A DNA stretch of 64,000 nucleotides from Ascarosepion bandense (GCA_037127315.1 JBBBDQ010001616.1:1451001-1515000); one strand, 5' to 3'. Shown: positions 41,515 through 53,889, counted from the first letter of the stretch. Numbers and translations are program-made. The notes: generated by a model from the letters alone, not told the origin.

Positions 41515-41905
41515 TTTTAGCACGGTTCAGATATGAAGAAGAGACTGGTAGCAACCGAAATGTGTTTCTACAAAAGGATGATGACGATACCAAGGACTGA
41601 GCAACGATGAGAATTTGGAGAGGATGGAAACAAAAAAATAAAACTATTACTTAATATCAGTAAATTGCTGAAGTTCCTAGGACATGTAACGAGAAGAGCT
41701 TGGAGAATCTGATACTCACAGGTCAGATAGAGGGGAAAAGAGACAGAAGAAAGCATACTTGATAGGCTTGAGCAAATAGATGGCAGAGCAGGATTTGAAA
41801 AGATTACAGGAGAAAGCGTGTTGAGAGCTACTAGGGATAGGAAGATGTGGAGTGCAGTGATCGCTTACGTCCTGAAGGGACACAGCACATAAAGAAGAAG
41901 TTTTT
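41515..41905 (+). pseudogene. RTE-like LINE 3' end
   Basis: CAACCGAAATGTGTTTCTAC, GGAGAGGATGGAAACAAAAA, CTGAAGTTCCTAGGACATGT, GGAGAATCTGATACTCACAG, GAGCTACTAGGGATAGGAAG and ATCGCTTACGTCCTGAAGGG run in order, ending CACATAAAGAAGAAG. Frames are broken. Confidence 0.85.
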
Positions 41906-41964
41906 TGCATCTACATGAAATAATTATTATAATACCCATTCAGAAAACCCAGTATACTAGATAT

Positions 41965-42350
41965 AATAGTTCTTCTTTGATCATGGCTCTCCGCTACTTT
42001 CTATCTCGTGTGGCTCTTAGCAGTCTTTCTCTCTATGCTATGATTCCATCAACTCTCGTTTCACTCTGCATTCTCACAATTTCTTCTGATAAGTAGCTTT
42101 AAAGATTATTTAAAGTGTTGATAATCCGTAGAAAAAAATCAATCAAGATAGGAGATATCACTCTTGCTCTCAATATGTCCCGTGAGGATAAAGCTTGCCA
42201 AGTACTCTTTCTTTAATGTGTCCAAGGAACTTCAGCTGTCTTTTTCTGATACTGAGTAGAAGTGTTCTTTCTGTTGCTATTGACTCTAAGACTTCCTTGT
42301 CGCTTAAATTCTTCGTCTTTGGAATTTTCAATATCTTTCCGTAGAGTGAG
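41965..42350 (-). pseudogene. RTE-like LINE C-terminal fragment, minus strand
   Basis: A minus frame 42170-42370 reads GKILKIPKTKNLSDKEVLES, IATERTLLLSIRKRQLKFLG. These are the RISWTEHVSNDEVLERM and RKRQLKFLGH blocks in a divergent copy. The rest down to 41965 (complement of ATCATGGCTCTCCGCTACTT) is the degraded 3' end. Confidence 0.75.
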
Positions 42351-42834
42351 TGAGTTTTATTTAACGGCATATCAACCCCCGCGGGTCATTTAATGCCAAA
42401 AAGGTGGGGTTTTAAGATATTTTTTAATGTTAGGTTATAGTAAGTTAATTTAGTCAGATTTTAACGAAAATTTTGTTTTTATTTTTTTTTTATTTTAGAA
42501 AACTGAAACCGTATTCTAGTATTCAAAAATATTTTGCTGAAAATTTTTTCCTTCAAAAATGTGGTAATTATTTTTTCTTCCAAAATGTGTATTTTTCTGT
42601 AAATTCTATTTTTCTGTATATATATTTCTATAAAAGTATTTTATACTTTCATAGTGATTTGACCCCAGTTTGGGGGTTAACTATTTGCCCATAGATGGGA
42701 TCCTAACAGATGCTACCACTTCAGGTCAGGATGGACCGGTGAACAACAGCAATCAAGAGGTGGTTCTATGCTCCTAAAAAACTCCCGATCAGAGGCCTTG
42801 CTGTCGGATGTAGTTTACCGTCATGCCCATTTCC
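42351..42834. other. Unclassified AT-rich spacer
   Basis: CATATCAACCCCCGCGGGTC near 42369 echoes 10660-10690. The 73-residue plus frame (poly-Phe) at 42473 is low complexity. Confidence 0.45.
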
Positions 42835-42985
42835 GTAGAACCGCATTTCTGCTGCTTCTGGTTTTCTCCTCGTCTGTGGGACACTTGTCCAGCATTCACT
42901 GTCATATAAGAAGACAGAAGTCACATAGCAGTCCAACACTCTTTTCTTTGTTTCTAATGACTTTTGGGAGCGTTAACGAATAAGT
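42835..42985 (-). pseudogene. RTE-like LINE fragment
   Basis: TTCCGTAGAACCGCATTTCT, TGTCCAGCATTCACTGTCAT and GTCACATAGCAGTCCAACAC are complements of the MWFYRRM, CWTISSKM and RVLDCYVMS blocks. Confidence 0.8.
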
Positions 42986-43017
42986 ATCCTCTCTATTATA
43001 ATAAAGACCACTGTGTA

Positions 43018-43481
43018 TTTATTTAAGTCCACAGTAGATATGCTAACGAGCATCACTAAGTACATATACCAGGCCCTCGATAAGTCCTGCGAGGCTCGTG
43101 CTGTTGCCCTGGATATCTTTTGACTTTTGATAGGTTTTGGTACGCCGGTCTTCTACGCAAGCTACAGGGCTATGGTATCACCGGACGCTTGTTTGATCTG
43201 ATTCAGTCATTCCTATCTAACCTCATAATGAAGGTCGTCTCGAATGGGCATGCTTCCACATTTTACTGCATGAACGCTGGAGCCCTCTATCCTATGCCCG
43301 ACAGTTTTCCTGATCTTCATAAATGATCTCCCGGACGTGATCAAGTACCAAGTAGGAATCTACGCAGATGATGCCACAATCTACTCCCGCATCAGTAAGA
43401 AATCCGGCGAGGCGGGCAAACATAACCTCGCTGCTGATCTTGAGAAGAATCTACACTCAGTGGTAGACTGGGATAAAAACA

Positions 43482-43482
<1 letters not shown>
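43018..43482 (+). pseudogene. CR1/Jockey-like LINE RT palm fragment
   Basis: In shifting frames: STVDMLTSITKYIYQALDKS, EARAVALDI, AGLLRKLQGYGITGRLFDLI, QSFLSNLIMKVVSNGHASTF, FLIFINDLPDVIKYQVGIYA then DDATIYSRISKKSGE and DLEKNLHSVVDWDKN. The YADD is at about 43362-43373. It is terminated by a Tc1-type element at 43482. Confidence 0.88.
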
Positions 43483-44325
<843 letters not shown>

Positions 44326-44499
44326 CAAATTGGGGTTTTATTGGTCTGATGGAATCAGTTCGTAGGATCTGGGAGTTGATGTAACTTTGACCGGGTCAAA
44401 GAATATCAGTTACATTTCTGTTGTCTTATCTGTCTGATTTATCTGGTGGTGTTTGCTCGTTGTGTGTGCTGTAATTGGATCTACTTTATTTTGTATATA

Positions 44500-44860
44500 T
44501 ATATATATCTGTGTGTGTGTGTGTGTGTGTGTGTATTCTGTCCTGGTACGGGGTTTGTTATTAACTACAGCCCCGGGGGGTGGGGGGAGAAAATGTGTTA
44601 GCGTAGTTATTGTAACTATTTTTCTGTGTGTATAGGCTATGTGTAGTATTGTAATTAAATCTACCTTATTTTATTTATCTGTGTGTGTGCGTGTGTGTGC
44701 TTTATCTTGGTTATCGGTTAGTTATAAGGGAGGAAGAAGTGCGTGTGTGTGGTTATTGTTAATGATTGCGTGTGTGTGTAACCTTTGCTGTTGTGTTAAG
44801 TACATGTTGTGTGCGTCTTGGTTTGTCAATACTGTTATGTAATGTAGGTTTAATTCTTGG
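44500..44860. other. GT-rich degenerate low-complexity region
   Basis: (TA)n(TG)n at 44495-44534 and related TGTGTGT blocks to 44780, with GTAATTAAATCTACCTTATT echoing GTAATTGGATCTACTTTATT. No gene. Confidence 0.7.
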
Positions 44861-44970
44861 CGACTATTAATTGGTGGTTGTAATTTAGATATTATTAGGG
44901 ACTCTTTAATATTAACGGTTATGGTTTTGTCCTTATTTTTGCATTTGTTTAAATGTTTTGGTAATGACGA
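44860..44970 (-). pseudogene. GIY-YIG-type tail of a retroelement
   Basis: The minus frame reads SSLPKHLNKCKNKDKTITVN then IKESLIISKLQPPINSRQEL. KHLxxC ... IKESLIIxKLxPxIN is the C-terminal part of retroelement GIY-YIG nucleases. Flanked by (TA)n. The poly-Tyr/Ile start is microsatellite. Confidence 0.6.
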
Positions 44971-44974
44971 CGCT

Positions 44975-44978
<4 letters not shown>

Positions 44979-45028
<50 letters not shown>

Positions 45029-45114
45029 TGAACATTGAAGTCAACACTCATGGGCGACAGACTGTTTCATGCTAAGCGCAATCATACAGGCCACATGTGT
45101 TGAGTTTTCCTCGG

Positions 45115-45161
<47 letters not shown>
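44979..45161. repeat. Two (TA)n microsatellites
   Basis: 44979-45027 and 45115-45161. Between them lies a 90-bp unclassified piece beginning AGTGAACATTGAAGTCAACA. Confidence 0.95.
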
Positions 45162-45162
<1 letters not shown>

Positions 45163-45163
<1 letters not shown>

Positions 45164-45345
45164 TACGCAGACAGATCTGTTTCGCTGTATCACAGCTTAT
45201 CAGTTCGGTTAGACTCCGATTGCTTTTAACCCAGGATTGAAACCCGACCGAAGTGGCGTTAGTCGGTGGTTCTACCTCTGGGACATGGGCGCACGATAGA
45301 ATAAGGCAGACTTTTTTTTTAGCATGTATATTGTCGTTATATATA
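45163..45345 (-). mobile_element. tRNA-like/hammerhead element, 3' part, one core mutation
   Basis: The minus strand has the tRNA-like module (GGTCGGGTTTCAATCCTGGG, AGCAATCGGAGTCTAACCG) and the full hammerhead region, but CTGATGA reads CTGATAA. Stem II CTG/CAG, GAAAC, palindromic stem III and GTC are intact. One invariant core G is lost, so cleavage is not expected. Confidence 0.8.
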
Positions 45346-45929
45346 TTCGTGTCAGTGGAGCATTGTGGGTGATCATTTTAACGGTTATTTTGGTTGGAGT
45401 GGCTTGATTATATATTTATTTGTTTATTTGAGTAAATCTGTTTGACTTGTTATTTGTTTATTTTTTGCTTTTCCATGATTAATTTATTTATTTGGATTTG
45501 TTTTTTATTACTTATTTTATTTTTTATTTTTTATTACTTTATTTTATTTTTATTATCTTTTGCTATTATTTTATTTATATGATTTATTATTTATGTATTG
45601 TAATGGATGTTATATCATCGGCGGTTTGTTAATTTGTTTATAATTTACTCCTTATTAGTTTTCTATTTTTAAATAACATAGCAAAAATTTGTTTTCATAT
45701 CTGCATTTTGATATTAGTTCGGATCGTTTATTTAGTAGTTTGTTTTGGTCAGGGAAAGTAATAATAGCTATATATATATATATATATATATATTCTTATT
45801 TTATATTTTTATAATACATATATATTTTTATAATATATATAATATATATATATTATAATAATATAATAATATAATATATACATATTTTATAATATATATA
45901 TTCTTATTTTATTTTATTTTATTTTATTT

Positions 45930-45985
<56 letters not shown>

Positions 45986-45999
45986 TTATTTTATATGCC
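45346..45999. other. T/A-rich low-complexity DNA
   Basis: TTTATTTATTT-like sequence, then (TA)n tracts at 45768-45792 and 45935-45982 and (TTTTA)n at 45905-45935. No gene. Confidence 0.8.
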
Positions 46000-46990
46000 A
46001 TGTCCTTTCAGGACGTAAGCGATCATGGCTTTCCACATCTCCCTGTCGCTGGTGGCTCTTAGCACGCTTTCTCCTGTTACACCATGCAACCCTCGTTCCG
46101 TCATCCATCTGATCAGGCCTTTCAAATATGTTATCCGCTGCTTTACCCTGTCTCCTTTTCGCTCTATCTAGCCTGTTAGTAACAGGTTCTCCAAACCCTC
46201 CTTCCTCACTGCATGTCTCTGGAAGTTTAGTTGTCTCTTCCTGAGGCTCAGTATAAATTTCCTTTTTGTCTCCATCCTTTCCAAAATCTCGTCATTACTC
46301 ACATGCTCGGTCCATGATATCCGCAGCATCCTTCTGTAGAAACACATTTCAGCTGCTTCAAGTTTTTCCTTCATCTTCGATGATATTGTCCAACATTTAC
46401 TGCCATATTGAAGAACCGACATCACATAGCAATCCAGTACTCTCCTCTTTGTTTCTAGTGAAATTGTCCTGTTTCTTAATACTTTACTCAACTTCTGGAA
46501 TGCTTCTTTCGCCATACCAATTCGCATTCGTATCTGTGTCGCACTTTCCGTCTTCTGTTAGAACATTTCCTAGGTATTTAAATTTTTGTACCTGCTTGAT
46601 TTTAGAGTTCCTCGCCTGTAATTGGCATTTTGGGCTGCCCTTTTTACTGTTGAGCATGCATTCGATTTTCTTGCAGTGTATTTGTAGTCCTTCCTTGTCA
46701 CTCTTTTCATCTACCTTATGTAGGAGGTCTTGTAGTTTTTTTTCTGTGTCTAGTATCAGCACTGTACCATCTGCGTACCTTATAATGTTTAAATTGTGGC
46801 CTCCGATGACGAATCCTGGCATAACTTCTAGGGTTCTCAGAATAGACTCGCTGTATAAGTTGAATAGATCCGGTGAAAAGACGCATCCTTGTCTTACGCC
46901 CCTTTCTATCTTAGTATTATTGCTGAATTCGTTACCTGTCCTTATGCAGGCAGTTTGTTTCCAGTAGAGTTTCTTGATTACTCTTAGGTC
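46000..46990 (-). pseudogene. RTE-like LINE, best-preserved C-terminal half
   Basis: Minus frames 46484-46822 (MPGFVIGGHNLNIIRYADGT, LHKVDEKSDKEGLQIHCKKI, KIKQVQKFKYLGNVLTEDGK) and 46168-46527 (RIGMAKEAFQKLSKVLRNRT, RRVLDCYVMSVLQYGSKCWT, AAEMCFYRRMLRISWTEHVS, RKFILSLRKRQLNFQRHAVR). The coding end continues to 46000. The catalytic YADD reads YADG (46766-46777), so the RT is dead. Upstream EFNSLYSESILRTLEV-like text continues to about 46990. Confidence 0.9.
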
Positions 46991-47588
46991 TTTATATCTT
47001 CTCTATTATAATAAAGACCGTTGTGTTTTTATTTGTATATACTTTGTGGCTCATCACTTTTTCTCCCTTTGCTAAGGTCTGCGCCCTCCGTTTAGTCATA
47101 CATTCACGGACGCCCTTAGTAGCTCGCTACCCACTGTTTCTCTTGCTCTCAGTATGTCTTTAGGGGTTAAATTCTCCAATCCTTCCTTACTAGGACTAAA
47201 AAATGTTGCTCATCTGAACATCTGCCATGAAAATAGCGAGAGAGAAGCAACTTTTTATCTCCGGGGAAAGGGGTTGCAGCGTGGAAAACTATTCATCTTC
47301 CACTGACAGCGAGAGACGACACCGCTTAGAACGGTTAAAGAGCCCAAATAGATTATACTCTGAAGGAACCGATGTTGACGCTATAAATTTGAAGCATCTG
47401 TCGCCACCGGAGTTCAGCAATTGGTTACGTCTGTTGTGTCGCGAGTGCAAACTGCATTGTCAGACGCAAATATTGTGGAACACTTGTCAAACTTAAGAAA
47501 ACTGTTTATTGAATGTATAATAAGGCATCTGTATTATGGTGTCAATGAACTACAATATAACTAAATTAATTCATAAATCAAAATTTGT

Positions 47589-47589
<1 letters not shown>
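46991..47589. other. Unclassified spacer with a 89-residue frame
   Basis: TCTCTATTATAATAAAGACC near 47000 also occurs at 42992. A plus frame 47227-47496 (MKIAREKQLFISGERGCSVE...) is fairly GC-balanced and not low complexity, but I recognise no family. It could be a retroelement gag-like scrap. Confidence 0.35.
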
Positions 47590-47660
<71 letters not shown>

Positions 47661-48323
47661 GTTACCTATAGACTCCGAAATGGCTCAACCGATTTTCTTG
47701 AAAATTTACACAGTTGTACTATAAGCGTCTGAGAGTGTTCTTAGCTAGGTTTTGTGTCGAGGTACCTCCGATAAATATCGAAAATCGATAATCGAAACAA
47801 TCGGGTTATAGAAGGAGTGGTCCGATTTTAATCAAATTTGATACACTCATAGACAAAGACATAAGAAACGATATTCATAAGTTTCAAGGTTGCAGTTCTT
47901 ATAATAGTGCAGAAAATCGATAATATATATAAGGTAAGATGTTTGTGTGTGTGTCTGTTTATCTACCTGTATGTCTGTAGTTTTTCAGCCCATTTATTTT
48001 AGTTTTTGAGTCGGGTTTGGCTCTAAGTAGATATTGTAGTTGTATATTGTAGTTCTTAGTCTCAGCCATGATACCATTTACTCAGAGGACTTATTTAGCC
48101 TTCAAAATTCAGTTTACGACAAACAAAAAACTTATTTGATATCAATACCAGGAAATTAAAATTTGACTTATATCCATTCATTTTTCTTTCAGTCTACGGT
48201 TTCGCTTTAACTGGAAACAACTATTGCTTTTAAGTATTTCGTGCCAACGTCCAAAGAGTCCAGGACCATGGATTAGTTTTAAAGCTTTCATTACACCCGA
48301 GTAACGCCGGGCTATAATGCTAG
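47590..48323 (+). mobile_element. Helitron-like element (family 2), most complete plus copy
   Basis: (GT)n 47591-47658, then CCGTTACCTATAGACTCCGA, ACCGATTTTCTTGAAAATTT, GTCTGAGAGTGTTCTTAGCT, ATACACTCATAGACAAAGAC, AAGGTAAGATGTTTGTGTGT and the 3' end CACCCGAGTAACGCCGGGCT ATAATGCTAG. The GC hairpin and CTAG end support the Helitron call; no helicase is present. Confidence 0.7.
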
Positions 48324-48735
48324 TATATATATATTTTTTTCTAAACATATATTGTTTAATATAACAGACAATGAATGTCTATTATGTTTAATCAAGAGCC
48401 GTTCTAAACATCGTATTTTGGCAATAATTTTATTTATTGGTTTGACATTTCTACGTATTATGTTTTTGAGTGATGTTTCATCATGTTTGTAATTATTATG
48501 CATTTGGTTACAATCGTATAATAGTGTTATGTTTATTTTGACGTACACTTTTATTAGTAGAATTATCAATATTGTTAGCGCTATTGGTAAGTTTATTTAG
48601 ATACATATTAATTTGTTGATCAATGACGGAGTTAGAACATCTATTGTTAACAAGTGTTTGCTTAATGTTGTGTAATTCTTTATAAAATATGGACTTGGAA
48701 GAAGTTATCATATGTGTGCGTTGAATTAAGTTTTT
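48324..48735 (-). pseudogene. PLE-like element, RT-to-nuclease linker region
   Basis: Minus frames read SKSIFYKELHNIKQTLVNNR, CSNSVIDQQINMYLNKLTNS and, in a shifted frame, MHNNYKHDETSLKNIIRRNV KPINKIIAKIRCLERLLIKH. The QMHxNYKxDExxLKxIIxRNV.P block is the linker upstream of the GIY-YIG domain in a PLE lineage. Both the RT core and the nuclease are missing. Confidence 0.6.
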
Positions 48736-48791
48736 TTATAACAGCTAACTTATATCGTTGGGGCATTCACTATTATGATTAAGAAGACATG

Positions 48792-48796
<5 letters not shown>

Positions 48797-48833
<37 letters not shown>
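48797..48833. repeat. (TA)n microsatellite
   Basis: Simple TA repeat next to the PLE linker fragment. Confidence 0.95.
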
Positions 48834-48836
<3 letters not shown>

Positions 48837-48956
48837 CGCAATCCGTTACGGAATGGATTAACTCCGACATGTTTTTTATTTATTTAATTAAACATTATGA
48901 TCAATGTATAGCCATATTTGAATAGATATACGACTCACATGAGTAGATATTAACAC

Positions 48957-49135
48957 GAATTTCACCCCAAGCAAGGCATTTTACTGCCACTGTTGTGCAG
49001 GAGGTTACATATGAAGAAAGTTATGAGAAAGAGTGACAGGTTATAGGGGGTGTCAAGAAGTGGGTAAGAGAAGGATGAGAATACTGATGAGCGTAGAGTG
49101 GATGCAGGTTAGTGAAATAAAAGATGATTTTTCTT
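48957..49135 (-). pseudogene. CR1/Jockey-like LINE 3' UTR fragment
   Basis: TTTCACCCCAAGCAAGGCAT and CACTGTTGTGCAGGAGGTTA (complement of the family 3' end), then purine-rich UTR. Confidence 0.8.
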
Positions 49136-49194
49136 TAGAAAATTTAGGTACAAAATATTTTTTTCAAATATGTTACCCCCCACTTACTTAGTTT

Positions 49195-49462
49195 CATGAA
49201 ATTCACGCGTTGGCAATCATGTCTCAAAAGAGACATGACTGACTAGGCAAAAAATGTTCCCGCAGTAAGTTACCATGTCTTTCTGCGGTAGACTCAATTT
49301 ATCCTGCTATTCAACCCATAACTGGAGAGAGAAGTTATTGATTAATACTTTTTCCAAGAGTATTTGTGCCTAAGTGAAGGAAACGAATTCGGCAGGAATT
49401 TGAACTCGGATCTTCGATTTCTCATTCCGAGTCAATATTCATTACACCGCAATGAACATCCA
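49195..49462 (-). mobile_element. tRNA-derived SINE, nearly full length, diverged
   Basis: The minus strand has head TTGCGGTGTAATGAATATTG, GACTCGGAATGAGAAATCG, B-box-like GAGTTCAAATTCCTG, body and the tail with GAGACATGATTGCCAACGCG. The tail tip is replaced. Confidence 0.85.
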
Positions 49463-49504
49463 ATTTTAGGAGAGATGTTACTTATATATATATATATATA
49501 TATA

Positions 49505-50650
49505 TATATAATCTTATCGCCCCAAGCACGGCATTCCACTGCAACTGTTGTGCAAGGGGTTACATAGGAGAAAACTTATGAGAAAGAGTGACAGGTTGCT
49601 GGGGGTGACAGTAAGTGGGTAAGAGAAGGATGAGAATGCTAATGTAAGTGATTGGACGAAGAAAGGAGCATAAGAGAGAGGATGCAGGTTAGTGAGATAA
49701 AAGATGATTATTGGCTTTACATTTAAATTCTTGAAGATTGTAGATGTCGAGGAAGCAAGTAAACGGAAGGAATTCCACAGTGCGAGAAAAGAAGTTGCTG
49801 AAGTAGAATTTGCATTTACAATTTATTTGTTCACAGTAAAAGGGTGGGACCTAGTTGCTAATCTCATGGCTCGTGTAAATTCCTATATAGGGGGTCACCA
49901 GTGAGCTAAGTTCATTGGAGTAGAAGCGGTGAAAGTATTTGTAGAAGACACAGGGAAGCCACATTGCACCGGTGAGATAGTGACTGTATCCGAGCTGCCA
50001 AGTCGGGATCGATCACATTACAGATTCTCCGTTGGATATTGTCAAGGACACCTAGGTGGATAGCAGAAGCACCCAACCAGATATGGCAGCAGTATTCAAT
50101 GCACGAGCGGATAATAGATTTATATATGTGCAAGATTGAGAAGAAATTACTGGCCCTACAATGGAGAACTGACCTTCTTAGCAGCGGATTTAGCTATGGA
50201 TTCGATATAGTCATTCCACTTGAGGTCTGTTGTGAGAGTTAACCCGAGGTGTCGCAGTGTTTTGCTTTCAGGGAGACTAGTCTGATCCATGCTAATTGGT
50301 GGGTAGGAGCGATTGTCTGTAATGGTTAATAGATAGCAGCTTAGTTTTGGAAGCATTAAAATTCACGAGCCATTTCTTACCCCAGTCCACCACGGATTGG
50401 AGGTCTTTTTTTAGCTCAGCAGCGAGGTTTGCTTTGTCAGCCTCGAAAGATTTTTGATCGATACGAGAGTAAACCGTAGTGTCGTCAGCATATATAACTA
50501 CTTGGGATCTTATTACACCGGGAAGATCGTTAATGTAGATAAGGAAAATCATAGAACCTAGAGCCTTGTGGTATACCCACGCTCGTATGATAGTATTTGG
50601 AGTCATGTCCGTTCGATACTACCTTCATTGTGTGGTTTGGTATGATATTT
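49505..50650 (-). pseudogene. CR1/Jockey-like LINE with RT palm, thumb and 3' end
   Basis: Minus frames: 50292-50606 has GSMIFLIYINDLPGVIRSQV, VIYADDTTVYSRIDQKSFEA, LQSVVDWGKKWLVNFNASKT (YADD at about 50481-50492, intact). 50156-50356 has SLPESKTLRHLGLTLTTDLK WNDYIESIAKSAAKKV. 49912-50133 has MHIYKSIIRSCIEYCCHIWL, NVIDPDLAARIQSLSHRCNV. The tail and 3' UTR run to 49505. Frameshifts separate these blocks. Confidence 0.9.
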
Positions 50651-50724
50651 ATATAAAACTATCTTCATTGTATATGTATAAGCTGTCTTATGAAATGTAA
50701 AGGGATCTCGTGGTTATATTTACG

Positions 50725-51010
50725 CTCCATGAAGGAAACTTATTCTTCACGAAAAGGCATTTAAAATTTCTGGCGCAGGTAATTAGGAAGGAAAGCTTGG
50801 GAAATCTGATACTCACAGGGCATATAGTGAGAAAGAAGGACAGGAAAGTAACTATAACATACTTGATGGGCTTAAAAAAACGGATGAAATTGACAGGGAT
50901 TAGGGAAAATCTAAAAAGACAAGATATATTAAGAGCTGCAAGCAAAAGAAGGATGTGGAGGACCATGATCGCTTACGCCCTAAAGGAATACTGCATATAA
51001 AAGAAGAAAA
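50725..51010 (+). pseudogene. RTE-like LINE C-terminal end
   Basis: The frame 50710-51000 reads FTKRHLKFLAQVIRKESLGN, LILTGHIVRKKDRKVTITYL, then MWRTMIAYALKEYCI. This is RKRQLKFLGH, LTGHIEGKRDRGK and TWxAMIAYVLK in a divergent but open copy. Confidence 0.85.
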
Positions 51011-51640
51011 GAGATCCAAATTAAGAATCTGTATTCCAAAATCCAAAATCATCTGAAACTGAAATAATTTCGGTTCCAAAATTCGGATTCTGATCATATT
51101 TTGACAAATGGCGTCTGAAATAGTGAATAATAACAACAATGGTGAGATTGCTCATTGTGGGACCAACTCTCAAGCGGTTGTTTGGAAAATCAACATTTTG
51201 ATTGTAATTATTTTCTTCCCATATTACATACGTTATTATTTTTTTTTTACTGATGTTTGAAGTTTCATGCAATTCTTTTCTTCATATTCAGTAAAATATA
51301 TGAGATCTGATTAAGTATATTTTTCATTAAGACCTACAAGATTCATCTTTTTATAACTCTGTAGCGCCTGTTAATAAGATCTAATGAAAAATGGTCCTCT
51401 CTAATACCTACAGGATTTATTCGCTTTAAATCATATTTAGACATTAATCTAACCAAATCATTTTATATAGTTTAGATATTTCTCAATAAACATGATGCCA
51501 TGCATGACATTCACGTGAGAGTCTAGATCTGACAAGACTACTAAGAACATGAATCGAGTACGTAGGTTAATGTTTTTGTTTTATGTTGACTCGCGGTGTT
51601 GGACAGAAGTATATCCAATACTAGCTGGTCTTTGTTCCTA
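51011..51640. other. Unclassified AT-rich spacer
   Basis: Words such as ATTCGGATTCTGATC and ATCTGAAACTGAAATAATTT near 51050 resemble the ATCGG/ATCAGG motifs of the Helitron-like family but are too weak to assign. Confidence 0.4.
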
Positions 51641-52735
51641 AAGAGACAATGGTAGTCTAGTAATTCTAGAAAAGTGACAAGTGAACAGGATATGTCCAGG
51701 AAAGGGATATCTATCTGATTCGAGGTAGCTAAACAGTTTAGGGAAATGTAACCAGGTAGAACAATCTATCACGTAGATGTAATGGACGGTACTCGTCGTA
51801 TGCAGTATCCTGAGACATAGGCGTAGTCAGTAGACGTAAACCACTAGTCGTTGACCTGATAGACCTCTAGCGGTAGACCTATGGACGTAGACCTGTAGAC
51901 CTCTAGTCGTATGGACGTAGACCTCTATGCGTCCTCGCCTTATTCTATATTTATAGCTGACACCAGCCAATCACATGACTGTAAGGGGGAACCAAGGTGT
52001 ATGCATATTCATTACATAACAAAACACTTTGAAAGAGAGAAATATCTTATATAGTCGACGGTAAACTTGAAGTAATCCAAGTGGTATTACACAAAATAAA
52101 AAGATAAAACATCTCTTTGAAAATGTCATGGTGGCATCCCCCATACAACGGACTGAACTTTTCATACAACTACATATACTTCCCCTCACAAAAGTTGGGA
52201 ACAGATTAGCAGATAAAGCCGAGAGCGATAGACAGAGATAGCCAAGACTGCTACCGTACTACCATTGCGAGTCTCATTTCTAGTATCTAACCCGTATTTA
52301 TTGTTCCAAGTATTTATATTTTTCTGTGTTTAATATATATATATATATATATACTTATTTCGTATTTTGGTTGTTATATTATTTCTTGTTAGAATCTTAA
52401 CCGGGTTCATGACAAAAAATAAAGTAAAGAGACAAATTTATTCTAGAAATTCTAGAAAAGTAACAACTAAACAAACTCAATTTGAAATAGACAATTATGT
52501 TCCAAATAGACGATGGTAACCTTGAAGAAATCCAAGAGGTCTTAGACGAAAAAGGAAAGATAAACAGCTCTTTGAAAATAACTTAAAGAAACAAATTTAT
52601 TCTAGAAATTCCAGAAAAGTAATAACTAAATAAAATCAATAGGTATTTATGTTCCAAATAGACGATGTTAATATTGAAGAAATCTAAGTGATCTTAGACG
52701 AAAAAGAAATGATAAAACAGCTCTTTGAAAGTAAC
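51640..52735. repeat. Degenerate about 155-bp tandem repeats and possible LTR
   Basis: ACAAATTTATTCTAGAAATT, ATGTTCCAAATAGACGATG, GAAGAAATCCAAGAGGTCTT and ACAGCTCTTTGAAA occur in order at 52430-52582 and again at 52583-52735. Diverged pieces lie near 51655 and 52025-52120. 51790-51930 adds a short-period repeat based on GTAGACCTCTAGTCGTA and GGACGTAGACC. TTATAGCTGACACCAGCCAA with ACATGACTGTAAGG recalls an LTR, but no pair of LTRs was found. Confidence 0.6.
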
Positions 52736-53344
52736 ATTTTTTTTTTTTGCCCGGGAAGCAGCCAGCGATGAAGTTGTATTTGTAATGTTCAATCTGTTAA
52801 GAATCCTACGGACACGGAACAGTGTAGGGGACATGCAAAGGTAAACTAAGAATAGGTAAGTCCCGAGAAGGTGAAGATTTGTTTTCTTGTTCTCTTGCAT
52901 GTTGCTGACGCGCTCAGGTCGGAATTCTGAAATTTTCGGGAAGGAATTCTTCAGGTGTAAGATACCGTTCTTCCTGGAAGAAATGTTTCAGCATAATTTT
53001 GGATCAAATCCAGACGCCACTTCTCCGTAAAGAAACACTTGAGATTTTCTTTCATCTTCGTTTACATTTGCTGTATTTAGACTCAAATATACAGGCTTCT
53101 GAATATATATATATATGTATGTGTGTGTATGTGTATGTATGTATGTATGTATGTATGTAGGAATCTGTGTCTCTGTTTGTGTGGTGTGGATAATATATAT
53201 ATACATGTGGTGATTTTCTAGATGATTTTAGATATGTCACAAGGCCAAAATTATGAAGCACCCAGTGAGATTGAAGTCCTTACTAAGTCTTAATTATTCT
53301 TGCTAGTTGACCATGGAACTACGTCGAAGTGCACATACATATAT
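52736..53344. other. Unclassified spacer with (GTAT)n
   Basis: No gene recognised; a (TA)n(TG/TATG)n tract is at 53104-53158. Confidence 0.5.
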
Positions 53345-53354
53345 ATGCATACGG

Positions 53355-53359
53355 AGGTT

Positions 53360-53427
<68 letters not shown>
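53355..53427. repeat. (GATA)n microsatellite
   Basis: About 73 bp of GATA repeats. Confidence 0.97.
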
Positions 53428-53571
53428 TGGACAGACTGACATGTGAACTGTTTAAAAAGTCGTAAATTCAACCATGGGTATCAACCATGGGTATGACGTA
53501 TATAATAATAATAAATATTATTTGATTATGAAAATAAATCTAATAATTCCTCATATATATATATATATATA

Positions 53572-53872
53572 GTCATCCGCAGACAGATCTGTTTCGATGT
53601 ATCACAGCTCATTAGTACGGTTAGACAGCCGCTTGCTTTTTACCCAGGATTAAGACCCGTCCGAATTGGCGTCAGTCGGCGATTCTACCTTTGACCTACG
53701 GCTCTCGGTAGAAGGAGGCAGACCTTTTAGCGTGCATATTATCATCATACACGCCCAATAGCTGTGAGCATTCTAATTCATTGCTGAATGAACGATGCGT
53801 AGATGCCAGAGTAGCTACTGTTTTTCAAAGTCTAGTATTCTTCCAGAGTGCTCAATCTGGGTGTGAGAGCGT
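53572..53872 (-). mobile_element. tRNA-like/hammerhead element, full length, two core mutations
   Basis: On the minus strand the copy runs from GCTCTCACACCCAGATTGAG through ATCTACGCATCGTTCATTCA and the tRNA-like module (GTCAAAGGTAGAATCGCCGA, GACGGGTCTTAATCCTGGGT) to the ribozyme. CTGATGA reads CTAATGA and the stem II 3' strand CAGC reads CATC. Stem I CCGTA/TGCGG and stem III remain. It faces the copy at 53890-54200 across an (AT)n tract. Confidence 0.85.
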
Positions 53873-53889
53873 GTATATATATATATATA

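Noticed and set aside
46266..46967. 233-residue plus frame (longest in the window)
   Set aside because: It is the antisense of the RTE-like LINE coding region; the true signal (FYRRMLRISW, YADG) is on the minus strand.
47227..47496. 89-residue frame MKIAREKQLF...
   Set aside because: Not low complexity, but no family recognised and flanked by LINE and microsatellite DNA. Too weak to call a gene.
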